Assembly (NCBI GenBank): GCA_025890175.1
Contig: JANPYM010000007.1
Location: forward strand, 558,121-622,120
Origin: Ciborinia camelliae
Lineage: Eukaryota; Ascomycota; Leotiomycetes; Helotiales; Sclerotiniaceae
Length of the DNA: 64,000 bases
Direction: 5' to 3'
Shown here: piece by piece, positions 34,227 to 44,777 of the stretch
Layout: every line of letters starts with the position of its first letter
How positions within the stretch are numbered: the stretch's first letter is position 1
The notes under the pieces: generated by a model
What the model saw: only the letters and a program-made list of their open reading frames with translations
The model's database searches: none
Told to the model about the DNA's origin: nothing
Position numbers and translations under genes: made by a program

Positions 34227-35782
34227 GGTGGGGAGGTTGGTGGATGGAGGGTGGGGGTGCGGAGGGAGGAGAGGAGGGAGTAGAGGAGGGAGATTTATGG
34301 GGGTGAGGGAGCGGAGATTGTGCCGGTTGAATTTGAATTTGAAGGGGAAGGTTGAGGGGGTTGGGGCTGCGGGACGGGGTGGGGCCGCGAGGGGGGATGG
34401 AAATGGGAATGGGAATGCGGTGGATGGGGAAATAATGGAGTAGCGTGGGAGTTGGGAGTTGGGATGCGTCTATTATAAATGGTGAGATTATAATGGGGGG
34501 ACATTATAGGGAGAGATGGAAAAGGAAAAGTGTTATGATTTATAAGAGATATCTGGGTGGTGGTGGTGGTAATTGGGGAGGGGAGGGGAGTGCAAAGTCT
34601 GGGGGGATGGATATGATATCCTGAAGTTGAGGGAGGGCTTGAGGGCTTGATTTTTTTACGTTGTTTATCTGTGGCTTGTTCCTTACTTATTTCCTATAAA
34701 ATCCATAGAGAGATGGCCGGAAGAAAATACCATTCAAGCTTGATTTAATTCTAGAAGAGTTTGGTTTTTCTTTTTCTTTTTTGCCAGAGGCTGTTCTAAT
34801 AATGGATGCAGGGGGTAGTTTAGTACAGTCACTACTCAGGGAAGAGTTATATGGTTATGAATTTTGTAAGAGTAAAATTTTTGTGTGTATAAAAGTCAGG
34901 CATTCTTTTATTGATTTCGATTCTCGGATGTCTACTCGCGTCATGAATATTTCACCTTTTTCCCCCTGAGATATTTCTTTTTTTCTCCTCCTTGTTAACT
35001 AACTAATTCGTTCTTGTAATCGTATAAAATTTTTATTCCCCCACCCTCTGCCCCCTTTTTAACATCATAGTAAAACTGCTGGCGTTGAAATTCTTAGAGT
35101 AAGGAATCACAAACACACGCAAACGAATTCGAAATCGAAATCAAGAACTTTTCCGCTGCCTGACATAAGAGAACCCCATCAAGATGACCTCACAATTCTC
35201 AATATCCCCTCGCCTCCCCCCACAGACACCAAAGAATGAAAACCAACCATGGAAAATTCCTGGACAGATAAGATAGATCGATGCATTGGGAGTGAGGTAT
35301 CATGAAGATTCCGAAACGAATCTGCAGAACGAGGAAATTTCTTTCCATCCGAGATAAAATAAAGAAATGCACCAGCGATGGAGAGAGAGGAGTATAAGGA
35401 ATATAGATATCTATCTATCTTATGAATCATGATGTCCTTCTTTGGTTTTGAGAATGCTTGGCGATGTCGTCTTCCCTGCTGGGAGTTGCTCTTCCTACCT
35501 ACTGATTGATGTGAACTGCGGATACTATCACCTTCAATATCATAACTATGCGGATCATCCTGGCCATCCTGATCATCATATCATGTCATGTCATGTAATA
35601 TGCACCACCGCCATCAATATCCAGAAGGCGTATCGCAGGGCCTTTCATCATTGGTCTAGGTAGGTTCTCCCGCTTGCCGCTGTGGGGTGGGACCACATGG
35701 CTCTTGTCCTTTATCCCGTTGAATGGCCAGAGGGTTTGTCCCCGGATGCATCATTCTCGCTAGCATGCGTAGCCTGATCTGG
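34227..35782. other. intergenic, G-rich then mixed
   Basis: About 1.55 kb. The first 400 bp are strongly purine-rich on the plus strand (GGGGAGG and GGGAAT repeats), which gives spurious open frames (34228..34443 and its antisense). The rest has only small shadow frames. It includes the 3' regions of the two convergent flanking genes. Confidence 0.55.
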
Positions 35783-36430
35783 CTATTGTGGGTAGTATGG
35801 ATAAGCATATTCTGGTTGACGCGGTTGATTATAAGGGCTTTCGTTATAAGATTGTGGGGGTCGAGCTATATTTTGTTGACTTGTATTCCCCGGTGGAGCA
35901 GCGTATTGATTGTCCAATTGGACCATTTGATTTGGAGGTGGTCGTGGGGAGTATGGAGAAATATATTCTGTGGGTTGTTGGATTGGATATCTATTGTCCA
36001 TAAAGGGTTGATGAGATTGACTATAAGGGTTTTCGTTATAATATTGAAAAGCTATATTTTGTTGACTTGTATTCCCTGGTTGAGCAGCATATTGATTGTC
36101 CAATTCGACCATTTGATTTGGAGGTGGTCGTGGGGAGTATGGAGAAACATATTGTGCTCTGGGCGGGAGTAATGAAGAAACAAATTCTTGGGTTTGAGGA
36201 GGGCTCAGTCGAAATTGTTGTGGTAGAGGTTGTGGTGGTAGAGGTGTCATTGATCGATAAACTTGCGACTGTCGAGTTACAGGCACTGGCTCCTCACCTG
36301 GTAAGGAGCCAGGTGGAAACCCCGAACTCAACAAGGACATAGATGTGAATTTGTATTCAAAGGGCTCGAAAGGATCTCGAGGCATGTTTGATTCCAAGTT
36401 CCTACTCTCTTGCCCACTATTGTCCGACAT
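35783..36430 (-). CDS. hypothetical Pro/Gln/Tyr-rich protein with internal duplication
   Basis: Not recognised. A single exon of 215 residues. The C-terminal half contains two copies of a roughly 60-residue unit: one begins YVSPYSPRPPPNQMVELDNQ and the other YISPYSPRPPPNQMVQLDNQ, each followed by YAA-PGNTSQQNIA and an NE(N/S)PY box. The composition predicts disorder; there is no signal peptide, membrane segment or catalytic motif. The PPP and PY motifs could bind WW or SH3 domains, but that is a guess. The start ATG at 36430 is the first in frame. Confidence 0.6.
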   Translation of the reverse strand: MSDNSGQESRNLESNMPRDPFEPFEYKFTSMSLLSSGFPPGSLPGEEPVPVTRQSQVYRSMTPLPPQPLPQQFRLSPPQTQEFVSSLLPPRAQYVSPYSPRPPPNQMVELDNQYAAQPGNTSQQNIAFQYYNENPYSQSHQPFMDNRYPIQQPTEYISPYSPRPPPNQMVQLDNQYAAPPGNTSQQNIARPPQSYNESPYNQPRQPEYAYPYYPQ

Positions 36431-36972
36431 AGCTTTCGATTCGCAGGAAATAAATGCGGAATCTGCGAAGTCAGGTAATGATGGATAATGGATAATGCTA
36501 AAGTATGAAGTTTCGATATGCTGTCTTGCGATATTTCGGTGGTGATGTAATGTGATAGTTATGTTTTCGATGCCGATGTCGATGTAAATGTAAATCTATA
36601 GAACTCAAGTAAAAACGGGGAACGTGAAGATGTTGTGCTTTTCCAGGACCAGGAAATGAGGGTTGAGCATAATTCCAAAAGTGTAGAAAAGAAAATGATT
36701 CACAGGTTTTGGCCTGATATGATGAATCGTCCCAACAGTTTTGGAGCGTACACGGAAATCCTCCATCACATTTTCCAGTGAGTTTGAGTTCAATAATGCG
36801 ATACTCAATGATATCTGGACTTTTGAAGTTACAGCAGACTTTTGCAATTTCATAGGTACTATCATACTAATGACATTTTATAGGAACTCGATGCAAGTAA
36901 TATTTTTATAAAAAAGTACTTCTCAACAAACCACGGTATCGTCGTTTTCCATCACCCTCCCCTCCCCTCTAT
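36431..36972. other. intergenic between GMC oxidoreductase 3' end and the P/Q-rich gene
   Basis: About 540 bp; no recognisable feature. A 36605..36865 open frame (minus) has no family features. Confidence 0.5.
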
Positions 36973-39214
36973 TCATCGTTGATCCTTAATAATAAATTCC
37001 GCCCCTCTTTCCGCAACCGCATAGACCAAACTCTGCAAATTTCCCCTCACCAACAGCGGGAAAATACTCGCATCAATCACTCTCAGTCCCTTCACACCAT
37101 GTACTCTAAATTTCTCATCAACTACCCCGCCCTTATCGAAGGGCAGCATCGAACAGGTTCCTATGGGGTGATATTCGGATTGCAGATTGGATTTTATAAA
37201 GGGGAGGATGTTAGTTTTATTTAAAAATTCATAGCCGGCTTGGTAGATGGTGCCATTTCCTTGGAGATAGGTTGATAGTGGTGGGACGGAGGCCAGGGAT
37301 TGGAGGTGCGTTGCTATGGCGGCGAGGGCAGTGAGATCGAAGGGGTGTGAGAGGTAATTGGGGTCGATGGTTGGGTAGATGGACGGGGAAGGAGACGAGA
37401 TGTGGACGGAGCCACGGGAAAAGGGATGTTCGAGGACACCGAGGAGGGTGAGGAAGTTTCCTGGGAGGGGGGTGAAGAAAAGCTGGGAGGTGTCGTTGGA
37501 GTTGAGGGGGGACATGCCGCCGTTTACGGTTAGTCTGGGGCGGTGTGTTAGTTGTAAGTTGTTGGGTGGGGATCGGATGGAGTGAAAGGGTCTTGAGGCT
37601 TAAATGTACAGGATGAGATTGAGACACGGTTTTCGATGTAAGTAAAAGATGGGGGAAATTCTCAAGTTGAAGATTATTTGAATCATCTGATGTTCCAGTA
37701 AAGTATGTATTACAGAACTTTGCTATAGGCTTGGGCGGAGGGTAATGTAGAACTCATATGAAAAGCACACTTACTCTTGTGTCACTGCCTCGCTTGAGAA
37801 ATACTTCTCCTGCAATTCATACTGCTCCTTTAATCCAGGAGCAAGTTTATCTGAAAAGTTAGTCGGTGGCCTCAAGTCTCCACAACCTATCTGTGGACAA
37901 GATAAAAGTCCCGAACTTGCGCCAGTGGTAGCAAGAGGACCGGTAGCATTGGCGATATACTCTTCATACGCAGCATCGAAGAATGCAGGGTCCGTGAAAT
38001 TGTCCAAGGTAATAATGCCAGGATTGACTTTGAAGCTTTTGAAGTTTGTTAGCTAAAGTGTTGGGGGTAGCGAATTAGAAGGTATTACCCAATGGGAACA
38101 TAAACATGATCTTGCAAGTTCTCACCCACGTTTTTGTTATCTACAAAAACTTTGATTCCTTGTTTCTTAAGTATAACTGTATTTCCTATTCCTGAGAACT
38201 CAAGTATTTGAGGACTTCCAATGGAGCCTGCAGATAGGATTACTTCTTTCTTTGCATTGGCAATAGTCCCGTTCGAATATTTCACCCCCCTTGCGGTAAC
38301 TCCTTCGTACCTCTTTTCAAGAATTATCTTTTCCACAAGTGCACCGGTGATCACTTTCAAATTCGGTCGCTTCGAAACAGGTAAATAATATGCTGTTGCC
38401 GCATAACTTCTCTTCCTACCACTTAAATCCAAATTCAAAAGGTTAGTGTATCCACCTAATGCTAGACCATCTCTCGGATCACTTTTTACTTCTAATCCAA
38501 GAGTTTCGAAAGTTCGAGGCCACGCCTCATCTATTGGCCCGTAAATATCCGGGAATGTGTTAATAATTGGGCCATCATCGCCATGAACACTTGGAACAAT
38601 ACTTTCTGTTTGTAAATCTTGCTCAACAACGCTAGAAGGTGAGACAAATCGTTCGGAACGCTTGAAAAAGGGGTCTAGGGCTTCCCATGACCAATTCGCG
38701 TTTCCAAGCTCGCCCCAGCTGTTGATGTCTTGTTGAGAGGCATGTGTCCAGTATAAAAAGTTTATAGCGCTGGAACCACCAAGTTGCTTGCCTCGTGGAT
38801 GGGCTATAACTCGATTGTTTGCGTGTACCTTTGAAAGTGGTCAAGATCTAGTCTCGCAAGAGAAGACGATGTGGCATCTACCTGTGGTACAGTTTTGTAA
38901 TTCCAATCATACTCAGGATTACCATATATACCGGTAAATAGACCGGGTGAAAGTACATTTGTATCATTGGAGTGGTCATTTCCAGCTTCGAGAACGAGCA
39001 CAGAGGTTTGCGGGGCTTCACTCAGACGAGCTGCTAATGTTAGGCCAGCTGTACCGCCACCGATTATTCTGTAGAGTCAATTTCTGCACTGATTCTTGAT
39101 TTGCAGGAGTTCCACTCACATGTAGTCATAACTTTGAACTGATTGGGAACCCTTTGTGGTGGAGAGGAGTGTTTGAAAGGAAAAGAATTTAAACAGTGAT
39201 CTAAATTTGGCCAT
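36973..39214 (-). CDS. GMC-family FAD-dependent oxidoreductase
   Basis: Five exons: 39120..39214, 38882..39068, 38089..38828, 37775..38035 and 36973..37534; 614 residues, typical of the family. Seen: the FAD-binding start DYIIIGGGTAGLTLAARL (GGGTAG at 35-40), ELEAGN-like VLEAGND, GMC signature region HPRGKQLGGSSAINF, signature 2 (SAGSIGSPQILEFSGIG), and the C-terminal active site YHPIGTCSM (His550) with Asn593 in VRGNLQS as the probable partner. Family knowledge: oxidises alcohols, sugars or choline-like substrates with transfer to oxygen or quinone; which substrate is unknown. No clear secretion signal: the N-terminus (MAKFRSLFKFFSFQTLLS) is basic and hydrophobic and could be a weak one. The last intron (240 nt) is long for this window, so a missed short exon is possible. 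It is divergent from the isoleucyl-tRNA synthetase gene. Confidence 0.87.
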
Positions 39215-40054
39215 CGTCTTGATTATGGACGTACGAAATGATCTTGTACATTGAGATACCTGAGCCTCCTACTCTCTACCTACTTATACTCGATATTGCA
39301 AGCCATTATGCGGTTAGTAATCAATCACACACACCACCAAATTGATACTTGGCGTATATTCAGGTTCCCGAGGTCAGCTGAAGTATTGAAGGACGGATGG
39401 TAGGTATGTAATCAAGAAATGATAGCAATTGAACCCCTGACTACAAGGGAGGGTGAAGCCATCATGACAAAATAGGATATGATACAAAATGTACCTACCT
39501 ACCTACCCAGGAAGAAAGGGAGGGAGGGCTTAGGTACTATACACCATTTCAGGATGTATTGATCCGAAATGCCGTTCAGGTCATGGTGTTTGTACCTATT
39601 CATAACCCGATGAAATACTGCCGGCTCAATACATAATATTGATTTATCATCGTTGTAAAAGAGAGTCGCATTTTTGAATATACTCGCCGGCGCAAACTTC
39701 AAATTGCAGGAAGAAAAGGATGAAGACATCAACACTGATCTGAGCAATAAATCGAACCATGATGTACGAAGATCTTCTGAGTGCTTACCGCTTTTAACTT
39801 TGGGCGCGGCAATAACCTTAAAATGTGAGCGGTGTGATCGTTGATGACTGAAAACAGCTTAGCGTAGAACTTCTGGGAAGGCAAGGCTGATCCACAGCCT
39901 CAATATGACTTGGTTTGATTGGCTGTGTAACGATCAATTTTGACTCACACCCAAATTCATTGCCCCTCGACTTCACCCCGCCAGATCTATATCCACTGGA
40001 AGACTCCTTCCAATTCCTCTTAGAATCACCATAATTCAAACAAACATAAGAAAT
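39215..40054. other. divergent promoter region (GMC oxidoreductase / isoleucyl-tRNA synthetase)
   Basis: 840 bp. Contains ACCT runs (about 39490..39505), the TGACTCA element (39941..39947) and a CCAAT box on the minus strand (39918..39922). The open frames at 39499..39747 and 39818..40144 have no family features. Confidence 0.55.
39941..39947 (+). promoter_or_regulatory. Gcn4/Cpc1-type amino-acid control element (TGACTCA)
   Basis: Exact TGACTCA, 108 bp upstream of the isoleucyl-tRNA synthetase ATG, with a reverse CCAAT box 19 bp further upstream. Family knowledge: Gcn4/CpcA binds this heptamer upstream of amino-acid biosynthesis and tRNA synthetase genes, and yeast ILS1 is a known general-control target. 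A 7-mer also occurs by chance, so the function is inferred. Confidence 0.55.
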
Positions 40055-43000
40055 ATGGATTTCCCAAAAGAGGAAGAAGAAGTTCTCAAGGTGTGGAAGG
40101 AGATCAAAGCTTTCGAGCGACAACTCGAGTAAGTAAAATTCCACAAAGTGAAAACAAAATCATTTTCTGATATTGTTTGTTATGATTATAGACTTTCTGA
40201 AGGAAAGCCCCGATACACCTTTTACGATGGACCTCCTTTCGCAACCGGTTTACCTCATTATGGTCACTTGCTTGCATCCACTATTAAGGACACGATCACT
40301 CGATATTGGTCAATGAAAGGATATCATGTCGAGAGACGCGCAGGATGGGACACTCACGGTTTACCTATCGAACACGAGATTGACAAAAAGTTTGGCATTT
40401 CTGGAAAGGATGCTGTCATGAAAATGGGTCTCGCAAAATACAACGAAGAGTGTAGAGCTATTGTTATGCGATACTCGACGGAATGGCGTACAACGATCGA
40501 TAGATTAGGTCGTTGGATCGATTTTGATAACGACTATAAGGTAAGTTCTTATGTGAGGGATTTTACATTTACGGGCTGACAACCTTAGACCATGGATACA
40601 AGTTTCATGGAATCGGAATGGTGGGTATTCGGTGAGATCTTCAAGAAAGGAGCTGTCTACCAAGGTTATCGAGTTATGCCATACTCAACAGTTCTCACCA
40701 CAGCTTTGAGTAATTTCGAAGCAAATCAAAATTACCAAGACGTCACTGATCCAGCAGTTGTCGTTTCTTTTCCATTGTTGAAGGACCCTTCAACTTGCCT
40801 TTTGGCATGGACAACTACTCCTTGGACACTCCCATCTCACACCGGTTTAGCCGCGCACCCAAATTTTGAGTACATCAAAATTCACGACGAAGCCTCGGGA
40901 AAGAACTATATCTTATTAGAGAAACTACTCGGCACACTTTACAAGGACCCAAAAAAGGCCAAGTTCAAGATCGTAGAAAAAATCAAGGGTAGTGATATGC
41001 TTGGGTGGCAATATGAGCCGCTCTTCGATTATTTCTATGAAGAATTTAAGGATTGTGGCTTCAAGGTTTTGAATGCTGCATATGTTACTGATGACAGTGG
41101 TGTTGGTATTGTTCATCAAGCACCAGCTTTCGGAGAGGAAGATTACAATGTCGCAATGGAAGCGGGTATCATTAGCGAAAAACGACCAGCTCCATGTCCA
41201 ATCAACGAGACGGGTCACTTCACTGAGAAAGTTCGGGATTTTGCAGGCTTACACGTCAAAGCAGCCGACAAAGCCATCATCAAATATTTGAAGGGCACTG
41301 GACGTCTCATCGTTGATTCTACTATCAGGCATAGTTATCCTATGTGCCCACGATCCGACACCCCCTTGATTTACCGAGTCGTTCCTTCTTGGTTTATTAG
41401 AATTCCTGAAATCATCCCTGATATGTTGAAGAATATTGAAGGTTCGCACTGGACTCCCTCATTCGTCAAAGAAAAGCGATTTGCCAGTTGGATTGAAAAT
41501 GCCCGTGATTGGAACGTTTCGCGAAACAGATATTGGGGTACCCCAATTCCCATCTGGGTCAGCGATGATTACGAGGAGAAGATATGTATCAGCAGTATCG
41601 CCGAGTTGAAGGAACTCAGTGGCTACGAAGGAGAGCTTACCGACCTCCATCGAGACAAGATCGATCACATCACCATTCCTAGTAAAATGGGCAAGGGCCA
41701 ACTGAAGCGAATTGAGGAAGTCTTTGATTGTTGGTTTGAGTCTGGCGCCATGCCATATGCCAGTCAACATTATCCTTTCGAGAATAAGGAGAAATTTGAG
41801 CAATCCTTCCCTGGTGATTTCATTGCTGAAGGTCTTGATCAAACCAGAGGATGGTTCTACACTCTTCTTGTTTTGGGCACCCATCTATTCGGGGTTTCAC
41901 CTTTCAAGAACTGTGTTGTCAACGGAATTGTGCTTGCTGAAGATGGCAAGAAGATGTCAAAACGTCTGAAGAATTATCCCGATCCTGGTATCGTTATGGA
42001 CAAATATGGTTCTGATGCTTTGCGTTTATACCTCATCAATTCCCCAGTTGTAAGAGCCGAGCCATTGCGTTTCAAGGAAGCTGGAGTTAAAGAGGTTGTG
42101 AGCAAGGTTCTTCTGCCTTTATGGAACAGTTACAAATTCTTCGAAGGTCAAGTAACACTATTGAAGAAGATGGAGAATGTCGATTATGTTTTTGACCCTG
42201 CTGCCGAGGCTACCAATACTAACGTCATGGACCGATGGATTCTTGCTAGTTGTCAGAGTCTTCTTAAGTTTGTGAATCAGGAAATGGCAGGTGAGTTTAT
42301 TCTTGAAAATTCCCTTCTATGAATTATGCCTGACAAAGCAAGGTTACCGTCTCTACACCGTGGTTCCCCGTTTATTGGACCTTATCGACAATACAACGAA
42401 TTGGTACATTCGCTTCAACCGTAAACGCCTAAAGGGTGAATCTGGTCTTGAAGACACTAAGCATGCCCTTAACACCCTCTTCGAAGTTCTCTTTACCCTG
42501 GCAAGAGGGCTTGCACCTTTCACACCATTCCTTACAGACAACATTTATCAACGTCTGCTACCTCACATTCCCAAGGAGTTACAAGCCGAGGATGCACGAA
42601 GTGTGCATTTCTTGGCCTTCCCTGATGTGAGAGAAGAACTCTTCGATGTAGAGGTTGAGCGTCGTGTAGGTCGCATGCAACGTGTTATTGAGTTGGGCAG
42701 AGTTTCGAGAGAACGTCGCACAATTGGTCTCAAGACCCCTCTCAAAACTTTGATTGTCATTCATCACGACCCCGTTTACCTGGAAGACGTGCGTTCTTTG
42801 GAAAGCTATATCACTGAGGAGCTCAATATCAGAGAACTTATCCTCACGTCGGACGAAGCGAAGTACAATGTGCAATACAGTGTCAATGCCGACTGGCCAG
42901 TCCTTGGAAAGAAGTTGAAGAAGGAAGTGCAGAAGGTCAAGAAGGCCTTGCCAGGAATAACCAGTGAACAAGTTCACAACTACGTGCTAGAGAAGTCAAT

Positions 43001-43427
43001 CGTTGTCGATGGCATCAAGCTCGAAGAAGGAGATTTGGTTGTTAAGCGAGGTCTTAAGGATGATGAATCCTCCAAGAATCTTGAGACCAACACAGATGAG
43101 GATGTTCTTACTATTTTAGATGTAGAGCTCCATGCAGATCTTGCAGATGAGGCGTTAGGACGAGAGATCATTAATCGGGTACAACGATTGCGCAAGAAGG
43201 CTGGTCTTCAACCAACAGACGATATTAAGATGGAATATAAGGTTCTGGAAGATCCTTCGAGCATCGGTCTGCGTGAAGCTTTCATGAGTCAAGCAGGGGC
43301 AATTGAGAAGGCATTGCGAAGACCATTGCAAGAGGCTGAAGGAAATGCAGCAGCAGAGGGTGTTATTTTGGAGGAGGAGCAAGAGATTCAAAAAGCCACC
43401 TTTTCGCTCAGGTTATTGAAATTATGA
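40055..43427 (+). CDS. ILS1: isoleucyl-tRNA synthetase, cytosolic
   Basis: Four exons: 40055..40128, 40192..40540, 40589..42290 and 42343..43427; 1069 residues, the usual length of the fungal cytosolic enzyme. Seen: the class Ia HIGH motif as HYGH (residues 47-50) within [17 protein letters not shown]; the editing domain with [30 protein letters not shown]; and KMSKR (about 595-602) within [18 protein letters not shown]. The anticodon-binding and C-terminal domains fill the last exon. Reaction: ATP-dependent charging of tRNA-Ile with isoleucine, with hydrolytic editing of valine. No mitochondrial presequence ([12 protein letters not shown] is acidic), so a cytosolic location is inferred. A Gcn4-type site upstream suggests amino-acid control. 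Confidence 0.97.
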
Positions 43428-43765
43428 TTTGATGTGTCATAGATATGTTTTCGGGTATAAAAAGACATTCTAGATAGTTGCCCCTATAGCATTTACAGTA
43501 GCTATTTTCGTCGAAATTCCGAAAGTCATTGCAAAGAACATGTTTATGACTCTGTGATTGTTTGAGGCTTTGGCAAATAAAGCGTGACTGACAGATCCCA
43601 AAAGGTACCAAACTTGGCTGTAGAAATACCTAGGTATTTTAAGGTAAGGGATCAAACTGCTTACATACCGCCAGGTGTGCACAAGGAATTGAATCAGATG
43701 GTAGACGGCAGCGTATGACCTCGACGAATGGTTTTGTTTATAACTTTATTAAGCAATTGCTATTT
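43428..43765. other. convergent 3' regions of ILS1 and the twin-CX9C gene
   Basis: 338 bp between converging genes. Includes the 16-bp palindrome AAATACCTAGGTATTT (43624..43639). A minus-strand frame (43470..43682) ends in a hydrophobic stretch but has no credible family match. Confidence 0.5.
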
Positions 43766-44087
43766 CTACTTCTTCTTTGCAGCGATCTGAATATATGTAA
43801 GTCATGAATGAACGACCAGCCATAAAGTGCAGACAGATATTGGGCAAACTCACCAACCAACAATCCTTCAATTTTATAAATTCGGCCAAACATTTGTCCT
43901 TGTGAACCGAATTATAATCCGCCACAATGCATTTGCCATAGACGGAAGCCTGTTGTAATCCAATGGATTTGATCAATAGATGAACTCGAAGTTGTCAAGG
44001 GAAGTAAAGGTATGAAAAACCCACCTCAGCAGAGCATTTGGCAGTTATTACGGCAAACTTCTCAATTGGTCTTGTTCGGGCGGGCAT
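43766..44087 (-). CDS. small twin-CX9C mitochondrial protein, NDUFAF8-like complex I assembly factor
   Basis: Three very short exons, 44025..44087, 43854..43949 and 43766..43786, each a whole number of codons, give 59 residues ending in AAKKK. Donors are GTGGGT and GTGAGT; acceptors are AACAG and TTCAG. The four cysteines form two perfect CX9C motifs: Cys18 and Cys28 (CSAEASVYGKC), and Cys41 and Cys51 (CLAEFIKLKDC), the hallmark of disulfide-bonded coiled-coil-helix proteins imported into the intermembrane space by Mia40. The order, spacing and the (A)EA(A/S)xYG(K/R)C sequence resemble human NDUFAF8 (C17orf89), a partner of NDUFAF5 in complex I assembly; the assignment to that family is by resemblance only. 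It is divergent from SFI1. Confidence 0.75.
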
Positions 44088-44777
44088 TGTGAGTGAGGAT
44101 GAAGCTTTGAGTTTTGGTGATAATGAGAGGAAGAGTGGTATCACTTGAATTGGTACTGCTTGAATTGGTACTGATACCCGGTGTAGTGTAATTAATTTAA
44201 TTGGTAGATGTTGATGCCGTAAATGTACTCGACCATCACATGATTTTTTGATTAGTCATTGATTCGGTTACCTACCACTAGGTACCTAGGCTTGGGTTAC
44301 AGGCAAAACAAAATACGCTATGAAGGGCTCCGAGGGACTGGCTTAGGAGATCGGGTATAAATTCAACTATACCGCCTTCTTGATCTGGGCTGGCAGAATT
44401 AAAAAGGTATAGCGTAGGCTCGCTAAACTTTTGGCAAGGTAGGGTAGCTCCATTAGCGTCACATAGCTTGTCACGTTTCTGCACCAAAAATCGAACCGGT
44501 TTCAAGTCGCGTCCTCCATTTTTCCATATATGAATTCACCCCAAGTCGCGAAAGATGTTCCACTCTTCAGCGCGCTTCGATACCGATAATTCACAATTCA
44601 CGATTCCCAGAGCTTCAAGAAAATTGTGCAATTCTCATTCTCATTCTGATTGGTGTATACCTTGCTGTACCTTGCTTGCTTTTCCCTTTTGATTGCTGTA
44701 TATCGCTGGATCTGCGATATTGTATGTACAAAAATTAACAAATTACTTTCATCGTCTATGCCTTTTGATAAGGTCCC
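44088..44777. other. divergent promoter region (twin-CX9C gene / SFI1)
   Basis: 690 bp. Contains CTAGGTACCTAG (44278..44289). Open frames at 44278..44505 and 44598..44894 look like chance. Confidence 0.5.

Noticed and set aside
34228..34443. Gly/Arg-rich frame after the glycosyltransferase
   Set aside because: Purine-rich low-complexity sequence; no domain and no conservation signal.
43470..43682. Small hydrophobic minus-strand protein downstream of ILS1
   Set aside because: Hydrophobic end vaguely recalls small mitochondrial subunits and an intron-like GTATGT...CTACAG lies inside, but no start codon or family motif holds up; more likely 3' UTR.
36973..44087. Secondary-metabolite gene cluster (GMC oxidoreductase with neighbours)
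   Set aside because: Neighbours are housekeeping genes; no synthase, P450 or pathway regulator is present.
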